This document shows positions 1 to 10,066 of a stretch of 64,000 bases of DNA, in pieces. Source of the DNA: Gemella massiliensis (GTDB lineage Bacteria > Bacillota > Bacilli > Staphylococcales > Gemellaceae); NCBI RefSeq assembly GCF_900120125.1, contig NZ_LT635546.1:407343-471342 (forward strand), read 5' to 3'. Below the pieces are notes generated by a model. That model searched no databases. It was not told the DNA's origin and was given only the letters and a program-made list of their open reading frames with translations. The translations under genes and the position numbers were made by a program. Positions within the stretch are counted from its first letter, which is position 1. Each line of letters opens with the position of its first letter.

Positions 1-1248
1 ATGATAACAGGACAAATTCCATTTAAAGGTGAGTCAGCGGTTGCGATAGCACTTAAACATCTTCAAGAGGAACTTCCGGATATTGATAAATATCGTGATA
101 ATGTACCGCAAAGTGTAAAAAATATTGTCCTTCAAGCTACAATGAAAAATCCTAACGAACGCTATATTAGTTCTAAAGAATTAGCACAGGATATTTCTAC
201 TTGCCTGAGCCCTGAAAGATTAAATGAAAATAAGTATGTCGGATTTAAAATTCCAACTGATGAAAATCAACATTTTAATCAAACCCAGTATATTGACAGT
301 AGAAACATAGAACCTTACTATGAAGAACAATATCAACCGGATGAATATTATGATAATTATGAAGATGACAACAGAACTAATCATAATAATAAAAAAAATA
401 GCTATAATAATGTTGGAAAAAATAAAAAAGAATCATCTAAAGGGAAGCATATTATTCTGGCGTTATTAGCAATAATACTTATAGCTGTAGGTTCATTTTT
501 TGCTTATAATTATATAGTAGGTGCAGACAGTGTTTCAGCACCCGATGTTAAAAATCAAACATTAGATGAAGCAAAAGTTACAATAGAAAAAGCCGGCTTG
601 GAAGTTGGAGATATAACAAAGGTAGCCAGTGATGAAATTAAAGAAAATACGGTAATTGACAGTGATCCTAAAGCCGGTAAAAAAGTTAGAAAAGGTACGA
701 AAGTGGATTTACGGGTTTCTTCGGGAAAAACTACGGTTGATATGCCGAATTTTATCGGAATGGATGAAGAAACGGTTAAACGTAATGTATCAAAATTAGG
801 CTTTAAGAATGTCACCGTAGAAAAAGTAGCAAGCGACAGGTATGATAGTGGCAAAGTCGTTGCACAAAGTATTCCTGCCGGAACACAAATAGTTCCGAAA
901 GAAAAAGAGCTTATTATTCAAGTATCAACAGGTAAGAAAAAAGTTAGTATGCCTAATTTAGTAGGTATTTCGCGTGCTGAGGCAAAAAGTATTATTGATA
1001 CTTATGGTTTTAGAAGTGTTTCTTATAAAGAAGAATATTCAGATAAAGAGAAAGAAGGCACAGTTATTTCTCAAAGTATTCGAAGTGGTTCAAGCATTAT
1101 TCCAAGTGAGGAAATATTAGAGATTATTGTTTCAAAAGGAAAAGAAGAAACTAATAAAGGTAATAATATTTCAGATCAGAATAATAAAAATAATAATAAC
1201 TCGGAAAATTCAAATAATACTCCAGGGAATAATTCATCGGGTAATTAA
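1..1248 (+). CDS. prkC: PASTA-domain Ser/Thr protein kinase PrkC (3' part, truncated by window edge)
   Basis: This is the C-terminal 415 residues of a membrane Ser/Thr kinase that senses muropeptides or lipid II and phosphorylates cell-wall and division targets. The first Met is internal: the opening residues match the last part of a Hanks-type kinase lobe (about 1-70). A Tyr/Asp/Asn-rich cytoplasmic linker follows (75-148), then one membrane span (150-173), three extracellular PASTA repeats (about 179-241, 246-311, 315-380) and an Asn/Ser-rich tail (381-415). The catalytic lobe must lie upstream of the window. Identity is secure from the kinase tail-TM-PASTA order. The low-complexity Tyr-rich linker is typical of a disordered juxtamembrane region. 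Confidence 0.95.
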   Translation: MITGQIPFKGESAVAIALKHLQEELPDIDKYRDNVPQSVKNIVLQATMKNPNERYISSKELAQDISTCLSPERLNENKYVGFKIPTDENQHFNQTQYIDSRNIEPYYEEQYQPDEYYDNYEDDNRTNHNNKKNSYNNVGKNKKESSKGKHIILALLAIILIAVGSFFAYNYIVGADSVSAPDVKNQTLDEAKVTIEKAGLEVGDITKVASDEIKENTVIDSDPKAGKKVRKGTKVDLRVSSGKTTVDMPNFIGMDEETVKRNVSKLGFKNVTVEKVASDRYDSGKVVAQSIPAGTQIVPKEKELIIQVSTGKKKVSMPNLVGISRAEAKSIIDTYGFRSVSYKEEYSDKEKEGTVISQSIRSGSSIIPSEEILEIIVSKGKEETNKGNNISDQNNKNNNNSENSNNTPGNNSSGN

Positions 1249-1354
1249 AAAAGAAGTGACCTAGAAAAAACATTCATAATTTAATTTAGGTACAGCAGTT
1301 TATCAGTGTTCAAATTTATTTTTCAAATATTTTTGAATATCTTATAAATCTTAC

Positions 1355-1414
1355 GGGAGTGACTTTTAAAAAATTATTTTTTGAAATCATGATTTTAAAG
1401 GCGCTCCCATTTTT
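1355..1414 (+). terminator. Long stem-loop just before uvrC, terminator- or attenuator-like
   Basis: GGGAGTG at 1355-1361 pairs with CGCTCCC at 1402-1408, with one T-G wobble. The stem continues inward as CTTTTAAAA against ATTTTAAAG with a small bulge. ATTTTTAAAA follows the stem. It ends about 30 nt before the uvrC start, so it could end prkC transcription or act as an attenuator. The T tail is short. Confidence 0.45.
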
Positions 1415-1439
1415 AAAAATAAAATTTTATGGTGAAAAA

Positions 1440-3185
1440 ATGAATACAACATTAGAAAAAAAATTAGAGTTGCTTCCTAATAATCCGGGGTGTTATTTAT
1501 ATAAAAATAATATTGGAGAGATTATTTACGTAGGAAAAGCAAAAAATTTGAAAAATAGAGTGAAAAGTTATTTTACAGGAAGTCATAATAAGAAAACTCA
1601 GATGTTGGTAGCTAAGATAGATGATTTAGAATATATAATCGTTAACTCTGAAAAAGAGGCATTGCTTCTGGAAAACAATTTAATAAAAAAATATAAACCA
1701 TATTTCAATATTCGTTTAAAAGATGATAAAACTTATCCATATCTTATGATAACAAAAGAAGAACATCCACGCTTGGTGTTAACTAGAAAATATAAAAAAA
1801 ATAATAAAAATATTTATTTCGGTCCATATGTTGATATAAAATCAGCAACACAAGTAAAAAAAATTCTTGATAAAATATATCCATTACGTAAATGTAATCC
1901 TGTTGGGAAACGACCTTGTATGTATTATCAAATAGGGGAATGTATAGGCCCGTGTGCAAAATATGTAAGTCAAGAAGAATACAAAGAGCAAATATCTAAA
2001 ATAAAATTATTTTTACAGGGAAATACTAAAGAAATATTAACGATATTAAACGAAAAAATGCAGAATTACATCACAAATCTTGAATTTGAGAATGCAGAAA
2101 AAATTCATAATTACATTAACTCGATTCAAGTGTCAATTCAAAATCAAATTGTTGCAGATGTAAATAATGTGGATAAAGATTATGTAGGATATTGTTATAA
2201 CGAAGAATATATATGTATTCAAATATTTTTATCACGCTTAGGGAATATAATTGAGCGTAAAGTAGAATATTTTACCTTATATGATACCCCGGAGGAAATA
2301 TTATATTCATATTTACTTCAGTATTATACATTTAATAAAGTACCGAAAGAAATTTATATAAACAACATTAATATTGAATTACTTTCTAAAGTTATTGAAA
2401 CCAAAATTATTACTCCTAAAAGAGGTAATAATAAAAAACTTTTAACGATTGTAGAGGATAATGCTAACTATTTTTTAGAAAATAATTTAAAAATAGAAGA
2501 ACAAAAAGAAATAAAATTACAGGAAACACTTAAAAATCTTGCAAAAAAAATCGGAGTAAAAAGTATCAATAGTATAGATGCTTTTGATAATTCAAATATT
2601 ATGGGAATTGATGCTGTATCGGTTAAGGTGAATTTCACAAATGGAAAAAAGAATACTTATAATTATAGAAAATTTAAAATTAAGGAAACCGTAGGAATAA
2701 ATGATATAAAAACGATGAAAGAAGTTTTATATAAAAATTATAAAGATAAGGTTACAGATACCGAACTCATCGTTATTGACGGCGGAAAAAATCATGTTAG
2801 TGCCGCTATTGAAATTATTCATGATAATCTAAATTTAGATATAAAAATAATAGGTTTAGCAAAAAACGATAAGCACGTAACAGAATATATTGTAACTGAT
2901 GATTTTGAAATTATAGAATTGGATAAACGTTCATCAGAATATTTATTTTTAAAGCAAATTCAAGATGAAGTACATAGATTTGCAATTACATATCATCGTG
3001 CAACAAAAACTAAAAATATGTTTACATCAAAACTTGACAGTATTTCCGGAATAGGGAAAGTTAGGAAAAAGGTATTGTTAGAAACCTTTTCTTCATTGGA
3101 GGAAATAAAAAACTGCTCTTGTGAAAAACTTTATGATCTTGGAATTCCTAAGGAAGTTATAAAAAGAATAAAAGAGGAATTGTAA
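1440..3185 (+). CDS. uvrC: Excinuclease ABC subunit C
   Basis: UvrC makes both incisions flanking a lesion in nucleotide excision repair, working with UvrA and UvrB. An N-terminal GIY-YIG nuclease domain is seen (motifs GCYLYK and IIYVGKAKNLKNRV), then a UVR-type UvrB-binding segment around 205-240, an RNase H-like C-terminal nuclease with DAFDNSNIMG, and a C-terminal helix-hairpin-helix pair. The open frame extends upstream to 1359, but ATG 1440 is chosen because MNTTLEKKLELLPNNPG aligns with the usual UvrC start and gives 581 residues, near the family length of about 590-600. The Shine-Dalgarno is weak (GGTG). It is the only uvr gene in the window. Confidence 0.95.
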   Translation: MNTTLEKKLELLPNNPGCYLYKNNIGEIIYVGKAKNLKNRVKSYFTGSHNKKTQMLVAKIDDLEYIIVNSEKEALLLENNLIKKYKPYFNIRLKDDKTYPYLMITKEEHPRLVLTRKYKKNNKNIYFGPYVDIKSATQVKKILDKIYPLRKCNPVGKRPCMYYQIGECIGPCAKYVSQEEYKEQISKIKLFLQGNTKEILTILNEKMQNYITNLEFENAEKIHNYINSIQVSIQNQIVADVNNVDKDYVGYCYNEEYICIQIFLSRLGNIIERKVEYFTLYDTPEEILYSYLLQYYTFNKVPKEIYINNINIELLSKVIETKIITPKRGNNKKLLTIVEDNANYFLENNLKIEEQKEIKLQETLKNLAKKIGVKSINSIDAFDNSNIMGIDAVSVKVNFTNGKKNTYNYRKFKIKETVGINDIKTMKEVLYKNYKDKVTDTELIVIDGGKNHVSAAIEIIHDNLNLDIKIIGLAKNDKHVTEYIVTDDFEIIELDKRSSEYLFLKQIQDEVHRFAITYHRATKTKNMFTSKLDSISGIGKVRKKVLLETFSSLEEIKNCSCEKLYDLGIPKEVIKRIKEEL

Positions 3186-3249
3186 AAAAATAAAAAGTAC
3201 GGATATCTTAATTTTTTGATTTAATACTATGGTATATTTTAAAAAATTA

Positions 3250-3258
3250 TGATATAAT
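3250..3258 (+). promoter_or_regulatory. Extended -10 promoter for the FAH-recA unit
   Basis: TGATATAAT at 3250-3258 is an extended -10 (TGn plus a perfect TATAAT). No good -35 sits 17 nt upstream, as expected for the extended class. A strong AGGAGG ribosome binding site follows at 3282-3287. I see no GAAC-N4-GTTC LexA box near it. Confidence 0.6.
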
Positions 3259-3293
3259 ACTATAAAAGATTAACGGTATTTAGGAGGCAGACT

Positions 3294-4208
3294 ATGAAAT
3301 TTTTATCTTTTAGATATGAAGATAGAGAATTGTACGGAGTAAAAGTAAAACGTGAAGAAAACGCTTGGAATTTAATTAAAATATTAAAAGAATTTGATAA
3401 TGTTGATACAGTTCCAAAAATTTTAAGGGAAGCTATTGAAATTTATGGAGTTTCCTTTATAGAAAAAGTAAGAAAAGTGTTAAAACACGTTGAAAAATTA
3501 GAAACAGCTGAGGATTATAAAATTCCACTTGATAAAATTATCTGGCGTTCTCCTATAACAAGAACTCCGAAAAATATATTATGTGTAGGTCATAACTATG
3601 CAACTCACGTCAATGAACTTGGAGATGAATTAGCAAAAACTCCTAAAGATGTCCTTATATTTACAAAATCTACTACAGCCTTGGCAGGTAATAATGAAGT
3701 TGTCCCGTCTCATAAAGATATTACAGATAGTCTTGATTTTGGAGGAGAGCTGGCAGTAGTTATTGCAAAAAATGGTAAAAATATTTTACGTCCGCTAGTA
3801 TTGGATTATATTTTCGGATATACAATTATGAATGATATTACGGCTACGGATCTTCAGTATAAACATGGTCAGTTTTTCTTAGGAAAATCATTGGAGAAAT
3901 CTGCAGTTGTTGGACCATATCTTGTAACTAAAGACGAAGTAAGTTCACCGGAATCTATGAATATTGTTACTAAAGTAAATGGTGAAATTAAACAAAATGC
4001 TATGACTTCGGAAATGTTATTTAGAGTTGATGATGTTCTTGCCGAAATTAGTAAAATTATTGAGTTGGAAGCAGGGGATATTATAGCAACCGGAACTCCG
4101 GCAGGAGTAGGACAAGCACAAAAACCGCCACGCTTTTTAAAAGAAGGCGATGAGGTGAAGATAACCGTAGAAGGTATAGGAACATTGACAACCATTATAG
4201 GAGAATAA
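3294..4208 (+). CDS. Fumarylacetoacetate hydrolase-family protein (YisK-like)
   Basis: This 304-residue FAH-fold protein belongs to a family of metal-dependent hydrolases and decarboxylases acting on 2-oxo acids (fumarylpyruvate hydrolase, oxaloacetate decarboxylase). The C-terminal FAH domain occupies about 90-304. The motifs CVGHNYATHVNELG, the acidic LDFGGELAVVI segment and the glycine-rich ATGTPAGVG loop mark the active site, with Glu/Asp residues in metal-binding positions. The ~90-residue N-terminal part resembles YisK-type proteins. A perfect AGGAGG precedes the ATG. recA follows 15 nt downstream, so the two are probably cotranscribed, which is an unusual partner for recA. The exact substrate cannot be read from sequence. 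Confidence 0.85.
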   Translation: MKFLSFRYEDRELYGVKVKREENAWNLIKILKEFDNVDTVPKILREAIEIYGVSFIEKVRKVLKHVEKLETAEDYKIPLDKIIWRSPITRTPKNILCVGHNYATHVNELGDELAKTPKDVLIFTKSTTALAGNNEVVPSHKDITDSLDFGGELAVVIAKNGKNILRPLVLDYIFGYTIMNDITATDLQYKHGQFFLGKSLEKSAVVGPYLVTKDEVSSPESMNIVTKVNGEIKQNAMTSEMLFRVDDVLAEISKIIELEAGDIIATGTPAGVGQAQKPPRFLKEGDEVKITVEGIGTLTTIIGE

Positions 4209-4223
4209 GAAAGGAAATGAGTT

Positions 4224-5351
4224 ATGGCAAAGGCTAAATCTAAAATAAAAGATAAAGTTACCAGAATTGATAGAGAAGATACAAAAGGAAGACAAGAAGC
4301 AATAGCTAATGCGATAAAAGCTATTGAAAAAGAATTTGGGAAAGGTGCAATAATGGATCTTTCTAAAGATAATCCCATAAAAGTTGAATCAATTTCTTCA
4401 GGCTCGCTGGCGATTGATTCGGCTCTTGGCATAGGTGGCTATCCGAAAGGGCGTATTGTTGAAGTATTCGGACCGGAGTCATCCGGAAAAACTACAATTG
4501 CATTACATGCTATTGCAGAAGTACAAAAACAAGGGGGTATAGCTGCGTTTATTGATGCGGAAAATGCGTTGGATATAGAGTATGCTAAAGCGTTAGGTGT
4601 TGATTTTTCACCCGGGAAATTCTTTTTATCACAACCCGATAGTGGAGAACAAGCATTAGATATTGCAGAAAAATTAATTTTATCCGGTGCTATCGATATT
4701 ATTGTTATAGATTCAGTTGCCGCTTTGGTTCCACAAGCGGAGATTGATGGAGTAATGGGTGCCTCACACGTCGGTCTTCAAGCACGTTTGATGTCACAAG
4801 CACTTAGAAAATTAACAGGAAACATTAACAAAACTAATACAATTGCATTATTTATCAATCAACTTCGTGAAAAAGTTGGGGTAACCTATGGAAATCCTGA
4901 GGTAACAACAGGAGGACGAGCACTAAAATTTTATTCATCTATTCGTTTGGAAGTGCGTAAAATTTCTGCAATTAAAAATTCCGGAGAGAATGTAATAGGT
5001 AACAGAACAAAAATTAAAATAGTTAAAAATAAAGTAGCACCACCATTCAAACAAGTAGAAGTCGATATTATGTTTGGAGAGGGTATTTCTAAACTTGGAG
5101 AGTTAATTGATTTTGGTGTTGAACTTGATATTGTAAATAAATCGGGTTCATGGTTCTCTTATAATGGAGAAAAATTAGGACAAGGCAAGGAGAATGCAAA
5201 AAAAGTTTTAGAAGAAAACCAAGAACTATACCAAGAAATTCGTGATGCGGTAAGAGCAGAACTTATGAATACAGAATCGGAAAAAACAAAAGAGCTTATA
5301 AATTCGAGTAATGATGAAGAAAATGAATTGTTAGAGGAAATAGATGAATAA
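4224..5351 (+). CDS. recA: Recombinase RecA
   Basis: RecA polymerises on single-stranded DNA to drive strand exchange and trigger the SOS coprotease. At 375 residues it is slightly longer than usual, with a charged ~20-residue N-terminal addition. Walker A GPESSGKT lies at 83-90. The conserved adenine-binding and DNA-binding loops ([25 protein letters not shown]) are intact. The C-terminus is acidic, as in most RecA proteins. AAGGAA precedes the ATG. The stop overlaps the start of the miniprotein at 5344. In many Firmicutes recA follows cinA; here the upstream partner is an FAH-family gene instead. Confidence 0.97.
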   Translation: MAKAKSKIKDKVTRIDREDTKGRQEAIANAIKAIEKEFGKGAIMDLSKDNPIKVESISSGSLAIDSALGIGGYPKGRIVEVFGPESSGKTTIALHAIAEVQKQGGIAAFIDAENALDIEYAKALGVDFSPGKFFLSQPDSGEQALDIAEKLILSGAIDIIVIDSVAALVPQAEIDGVMGASHVGLQARLMSQALRKLTGNINKTNTIALFINQLREKVGVTYGNPEVTTGGRALKFYSSIRLEVRKISAIKNSGENVIGNRTKIKIVKNKVAPPFKQVEVDIMFGEGISKLGELIDFGVELDIVNKSGSWFSYNGEKLGQGKENAKKVLEENQELYQEIRDAVRAELMNTESEKTKELINSSNDEENELLEEIDE

Positions 5352-5439
5352 AAAAGTATTTAAAATAGTATTATGGGTAATGATATTTGCAATGCTAATT
5401 GGTGGTTTTGCTTCAGCTATTGCAATATTTCTAAGATAA
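5344..5439 (+). CDS. 31-residue single-span membrane miniprotein, Prli42-like
   Basis: ATG 5344 overlaps the recA stop and opens a 31-codon frame. It encodes a short basic N-terminus (MNKKVFK) and one hydrophobic helix ending in IAIFLR. Size and layout resemble the ~30-residue Prli42 family, which anchors the stressosome to the membrane in Listeria and other Firmicutes. I recall that family as N-terminal KK(V), one helix and a short end. The start is coupled to recA termination and lacks a separate strong ribosome binding site. The frame lies before the recA terminator, so it is transcribed with recA. A chance open frame is possible at this length, but the clean TM composition argues against it. 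Confidence 0.5.
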   Translation: MNKKVFKIVLWVMIFAMLIGGFASAIAIFLR

Positions 5440-5504
5440 AAAATACCACAATATAAAATAATATTAATAGCTATAATTTGTTAATAATTATTAGTAAATT
5501 ATAC

Positions 5505-5555
5505 GGGGGTGAGTGGACGTTAGTGTAATACTTTCAACCTCACCTCTTTCTTTTT
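5505..5555 (+). terminator. Rho-independent terminator of the recA unit
   Basis: GGGGTGAG at 5506-5513 pairs with CTCACCTC at 5539-5546 (one G-T pair). TTTCTTTTT follows. It sits after the miniprotein and just before the pcrA ribosome binding site. Confidence 0.7.
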
Positions 5556-5582
5556 ATGATATAAGTATAGGAGAATAAAATC

Positions 5583-7766
5583 GTGAATTTAATTCAAAAT
5601 ATGAATAATAATCAACTAAAAGCTATTTTAAAAACAGATGGTGCAGTTATGGTTATAGCAGGAGCCGGAAGTGGTAAAACTAGGGTGCTTACTAACCGAA
5701 TAGCATATTTAATTTCAGAAAAAAATGTGTTAGAAAGTAATATTCTTGCTATTACGTTTACAAATAAAGCGGCAAAAGAAATGAAAGAAAGAATTTATTC
5801 ACTAGTAGGAGAAACGGCTAAATTTATTTGGATAAATACCTTTCACTCAATGTGTGTACGTATTCTAAGGAAACATATTGATTTATTAGGTTATAATAAG
5901 ACATTTACAATCTTAGATACCGGTGAGCAAAAAACTGTAATAAAAAATATAATCAAAGAATCAAATTTACCGGAAGATTCTTATCAACCAAATAGCATAT
6001 TAAAAATTATTTCTAATGCAAAAAATAAAATGGTTACCTCTAAAGAAATGAGAGAAACATCAAAATTCGGATTTATGAAAAATGTAGCAGAAATATATTG
6101 TCAATATGAAAGATATTTGAAAAAAAATAGTGTTTTAGATTTTGATGATTTAATGCTGAAAACTATAGAATTATTTGAAAAAAATAAAGATATATTAAGT
6201 ATTTACCAAAATAAATTCGAATACATCCATGTTGATGAATATCAAGATACCAATGTAATACAATATAAGTTAATAAAGATGTTAACAGCGATTCATAAAA
6301 ATATTTGTGTTGTTGGAGATGATGATCAAAGTATTTACAGTTGGCGTGGTGCGTGTAGTGATAATATTATAAATTTTGAAAAAGATTTTGATAATGTAGA
6401 AATTATTTTTTTAGATCAAAATTATCGTTCAAATTCGATAATATTAGATGTAGCAAATTCAGTTATTAAAAACAATACTGATAGAAAAGAAAAGGCACTC
6501 TGGTCTGAGAATAAGGGCGGCGAAAAAATAACAGTTTATGCTGCATTAAATGATAGAGATGAAACCGATGATATTGCTAAGAAAATCACAGAGTTAAAAC
6601 TTCAAGGAAATTCATATAAAGATATAGCAATACTGTATCGAGCAAACTATCTGTCTCGTTCTTTAGAAAACTCTTGTGTATCATTCGGTATACCGTACAA
6701 GCTGATTGGTTCATTAAAATTCTTACAACGACAAGAAATTAGAGATATATTATCTTACATGAATGTTTTGGTAAACCCAAATGATGAATTTAGTCTAAGA
6801 AGAATTATTAATACCCCTAAACGTGGTATAGGTGCCAGTTCCATAGAAAAAATAGAAAATTATGCTAGTGAGAACAATATTTCATTATTTCAAGCGCTTA
6901 AAGAAATTGAAAATATAAAACTTTCTAAGAAAATATCTACAAATGTTAAGTTGTTTATAAAACTGTTTGATAAATATTCGCAAGTAGAAGATTATACCAT
7001 TGAAGAGTTAATTATAGGAATTTATAAAGATTCAGGATATGAAAGTATGTTAAAAGAATCTGCTGATGTCTATGCTGAAAGTAGAATAGAAAACATTTCA
7101 GAATTAGTATCATCAGCAAAACAGTTTTCAAGTATGAATGACAATTTAATTGATTTTATTTCTGAAATGTCGCTTACTTCTGATTCTGATGATGAAAATG
7201 AAGATGATGCTGTAACATTATCTACAGTTCATGCAGCTAAAGGTCTTGAGTATAAAGTGGTATTTATTATGGGACTTGAGGAAAATCTTTTTCCTTCTAT
7301 TCGTGATGCCGATAGTTCAGAAGATGAAAAAAATAAAATGGAAGAAGAAAGACGCTTAGCTTATGTAGCTATAACTCGAGCAAAAGAAAAATTATTTATG
7401 TCATATGCCAATAGGCGTATGCAATTTGGTAATATAAAAATGAATAAACGCTCCAGATTTTTAGATGAAGTTCCCGGTAATTTAGTGAACTTTGAATCAT
7501 CGTTTGGAGATTTGGAAAACACTAATGATAAAATACAAAGTGTAAATAAATTTGTAAGTAAACTTAGTCCAAAAATAAAAATTGATGACAAGCCAAAAAT
7601 TAGTGCCAAAAGTGCGAATTATTCCGTTGGCGATAAGGTTAATCATAAAAAATTTGGAGATGGTGTAGTGGTAGAAATAAAACATGATAGTGTTAAAGTG
7701 AATTTCGAAGAAGTTGGGGTTAAGATACTTCTTATAGAATATGTGAAGTTGACAAGAAAGGGATAA
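5583..7766 (+). CDS. pcrA: ATP-dependent DNA helicase PcrA (UvrD/Rep family)
   Basis: PcrA is a 3'-5' superfamily 1A helicase that removes RecA from DNA, aids repair and is needed for rolling-circle plasmid replication. The 727-residue length matches the family. Walker A AGAGSGKT is at 26-33. The DEYQDTN Walker B, GDDDQSIYSWRGA, QNYRSN and VHAAKGLEY motifs are all present. The C-terminal ~50 residues form the Tudor-like domain that binds RNA polymerase (VGDKVNHKKFGDG). GTG 5583 is preferred over the ATG six codons later because AGGAG lies 9 nt before it. ligA starts 4 nt after the stop, matching the pcrA-ligA operon of bacilli. Confidence 0.96.
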   Translation: MNLIQNMNNNQLKAILKTDGAVMVIAGAGSGKTRVLTNRIAYLISEKNVLESNILAITFTNKAAKEMKERIYSLVGETAKFIWINTFHSMCVRILRKHIDLLGYNKTFTILDTGEQKTVIKNIIKESNLPEDSYQPNSILKIISNAKNKMVTSKEMRETSKFGFMKNVAEIYCQYERYLKKNSVLDFDDLMLKTIELFEKNKDILSIYQNKFEYIHVDEYQDTNVIQYKLIKMLTAIHKNICVVGDDDQSIYSWRGACSDNIINFEKDFDNVEIIFLDQNYRSNSIILDVANSVIKNNTDRKEKALWSENKGGEKITVYAALNDRDETDDIAKKITELKLQGNSYKDIAILYRANYLSRSLENSCVSFGIPYKLIGSLKFLQRQEIRDILSYMNVLVNPNDEFSLRRIINTPKRGIGASSIEKIENYASENNISLFQALKEIENIKLSKKISTNVKLFIKLFDKYSQVEDYTIEELIIGIYKDSGYESMLKESADVYAESRIENISELVSSAKQFSSMNDNLIDFISEMSLTSDSDDENEDDAVTLSTVHAAKGLEYKVVFIMGLEENLFPSIRDADSSEDEKNKMEEERRLAYVAITRAKEKLFMSYANRRMQFGNIKMNKRSRFLDEVPGNLVNFESSFGDLENTNDKIQSVNKFVSKLSPKIKIDDKPKISAKSANYSVGDKVNHKKFGDGVVVEIKHDSVKVNFEEVGVKILLIEYVKLTRKG

Positions 7767-9758
<1,992 letters not shown>

Positions 9759-9760
9759 CT

Positions 9761-10051
9761 ATGGATAATAAATTACCTTATAAAATTTTTGGTCTAGTAA
9801 TTTTATTTGTATCTATAATAACATTTTTTATAATGAATTATAACTCAGTTCCTGTTTCATTTATATTTTTTACTGTAAAATTACCGCTAACATTATTATT
9901 TTTTATATGCTTTTTTATCGGGATAGGAATAGCTAGTTTTTATTGGTATTCAAAATATAAAACATTAGAAAAAAAATGGGAAAGAACAGAAAAATTATTA
10001 TTTTCAAAAGAAAAATTGGAAGATGACTCTAATGATAAAAATAATAATTAA
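9761..10051 (+). CDS. LapA/DUF1049-family membrane protein
   Basis: This 96-residue protein has two membrane spans (about 8-27 and 40-63) joined by a short loop containing the NYNSVPVSFIFF motif, followed by a Lys/Glu-rich cytoplasmic tail predicted to be helical. The N-x-x-x-V and PL-TLLFF pattern is characteristic of the LapA (DUF1049) family. In Gram-negatives LapA helps regulate LPS assembly; the role in Gram-positives is not established. It sits between ligA and recJ with gaps of 2 and 15 nt and is surely in the same operon. Confidence 0.75.
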   Translation: MDNKLPYKIFGLVILFVSIITFFIMNYNSVPVSFIFFTVKLPLTLLFFICFFIGIGIASFYWYSKYKTLEKKWERTEKLLFSKEKLEDDSNDKNNN

Positions 10052-10066
10052 AGAGGTACAGCTAAT

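Noticed and set aside
1249..1440. T-box or other tRNA-sensing leader before uvrC
   Set aside because: No T-box sequence (GGTGG-AC) is present and uvrC is not a typical target.
3869..4432. 187-codon - strand frame opposite the FAH gene and recA
   Set aside because: It is antisense to two well-supported genes and has no family features.
5466..5513. Promoter TTGTTA with TATACG before pcrA
   Set aside because: Spacing of 16 nt and weak hexamers, and it would read straight into the terminator hairpin; not strong enough to list.
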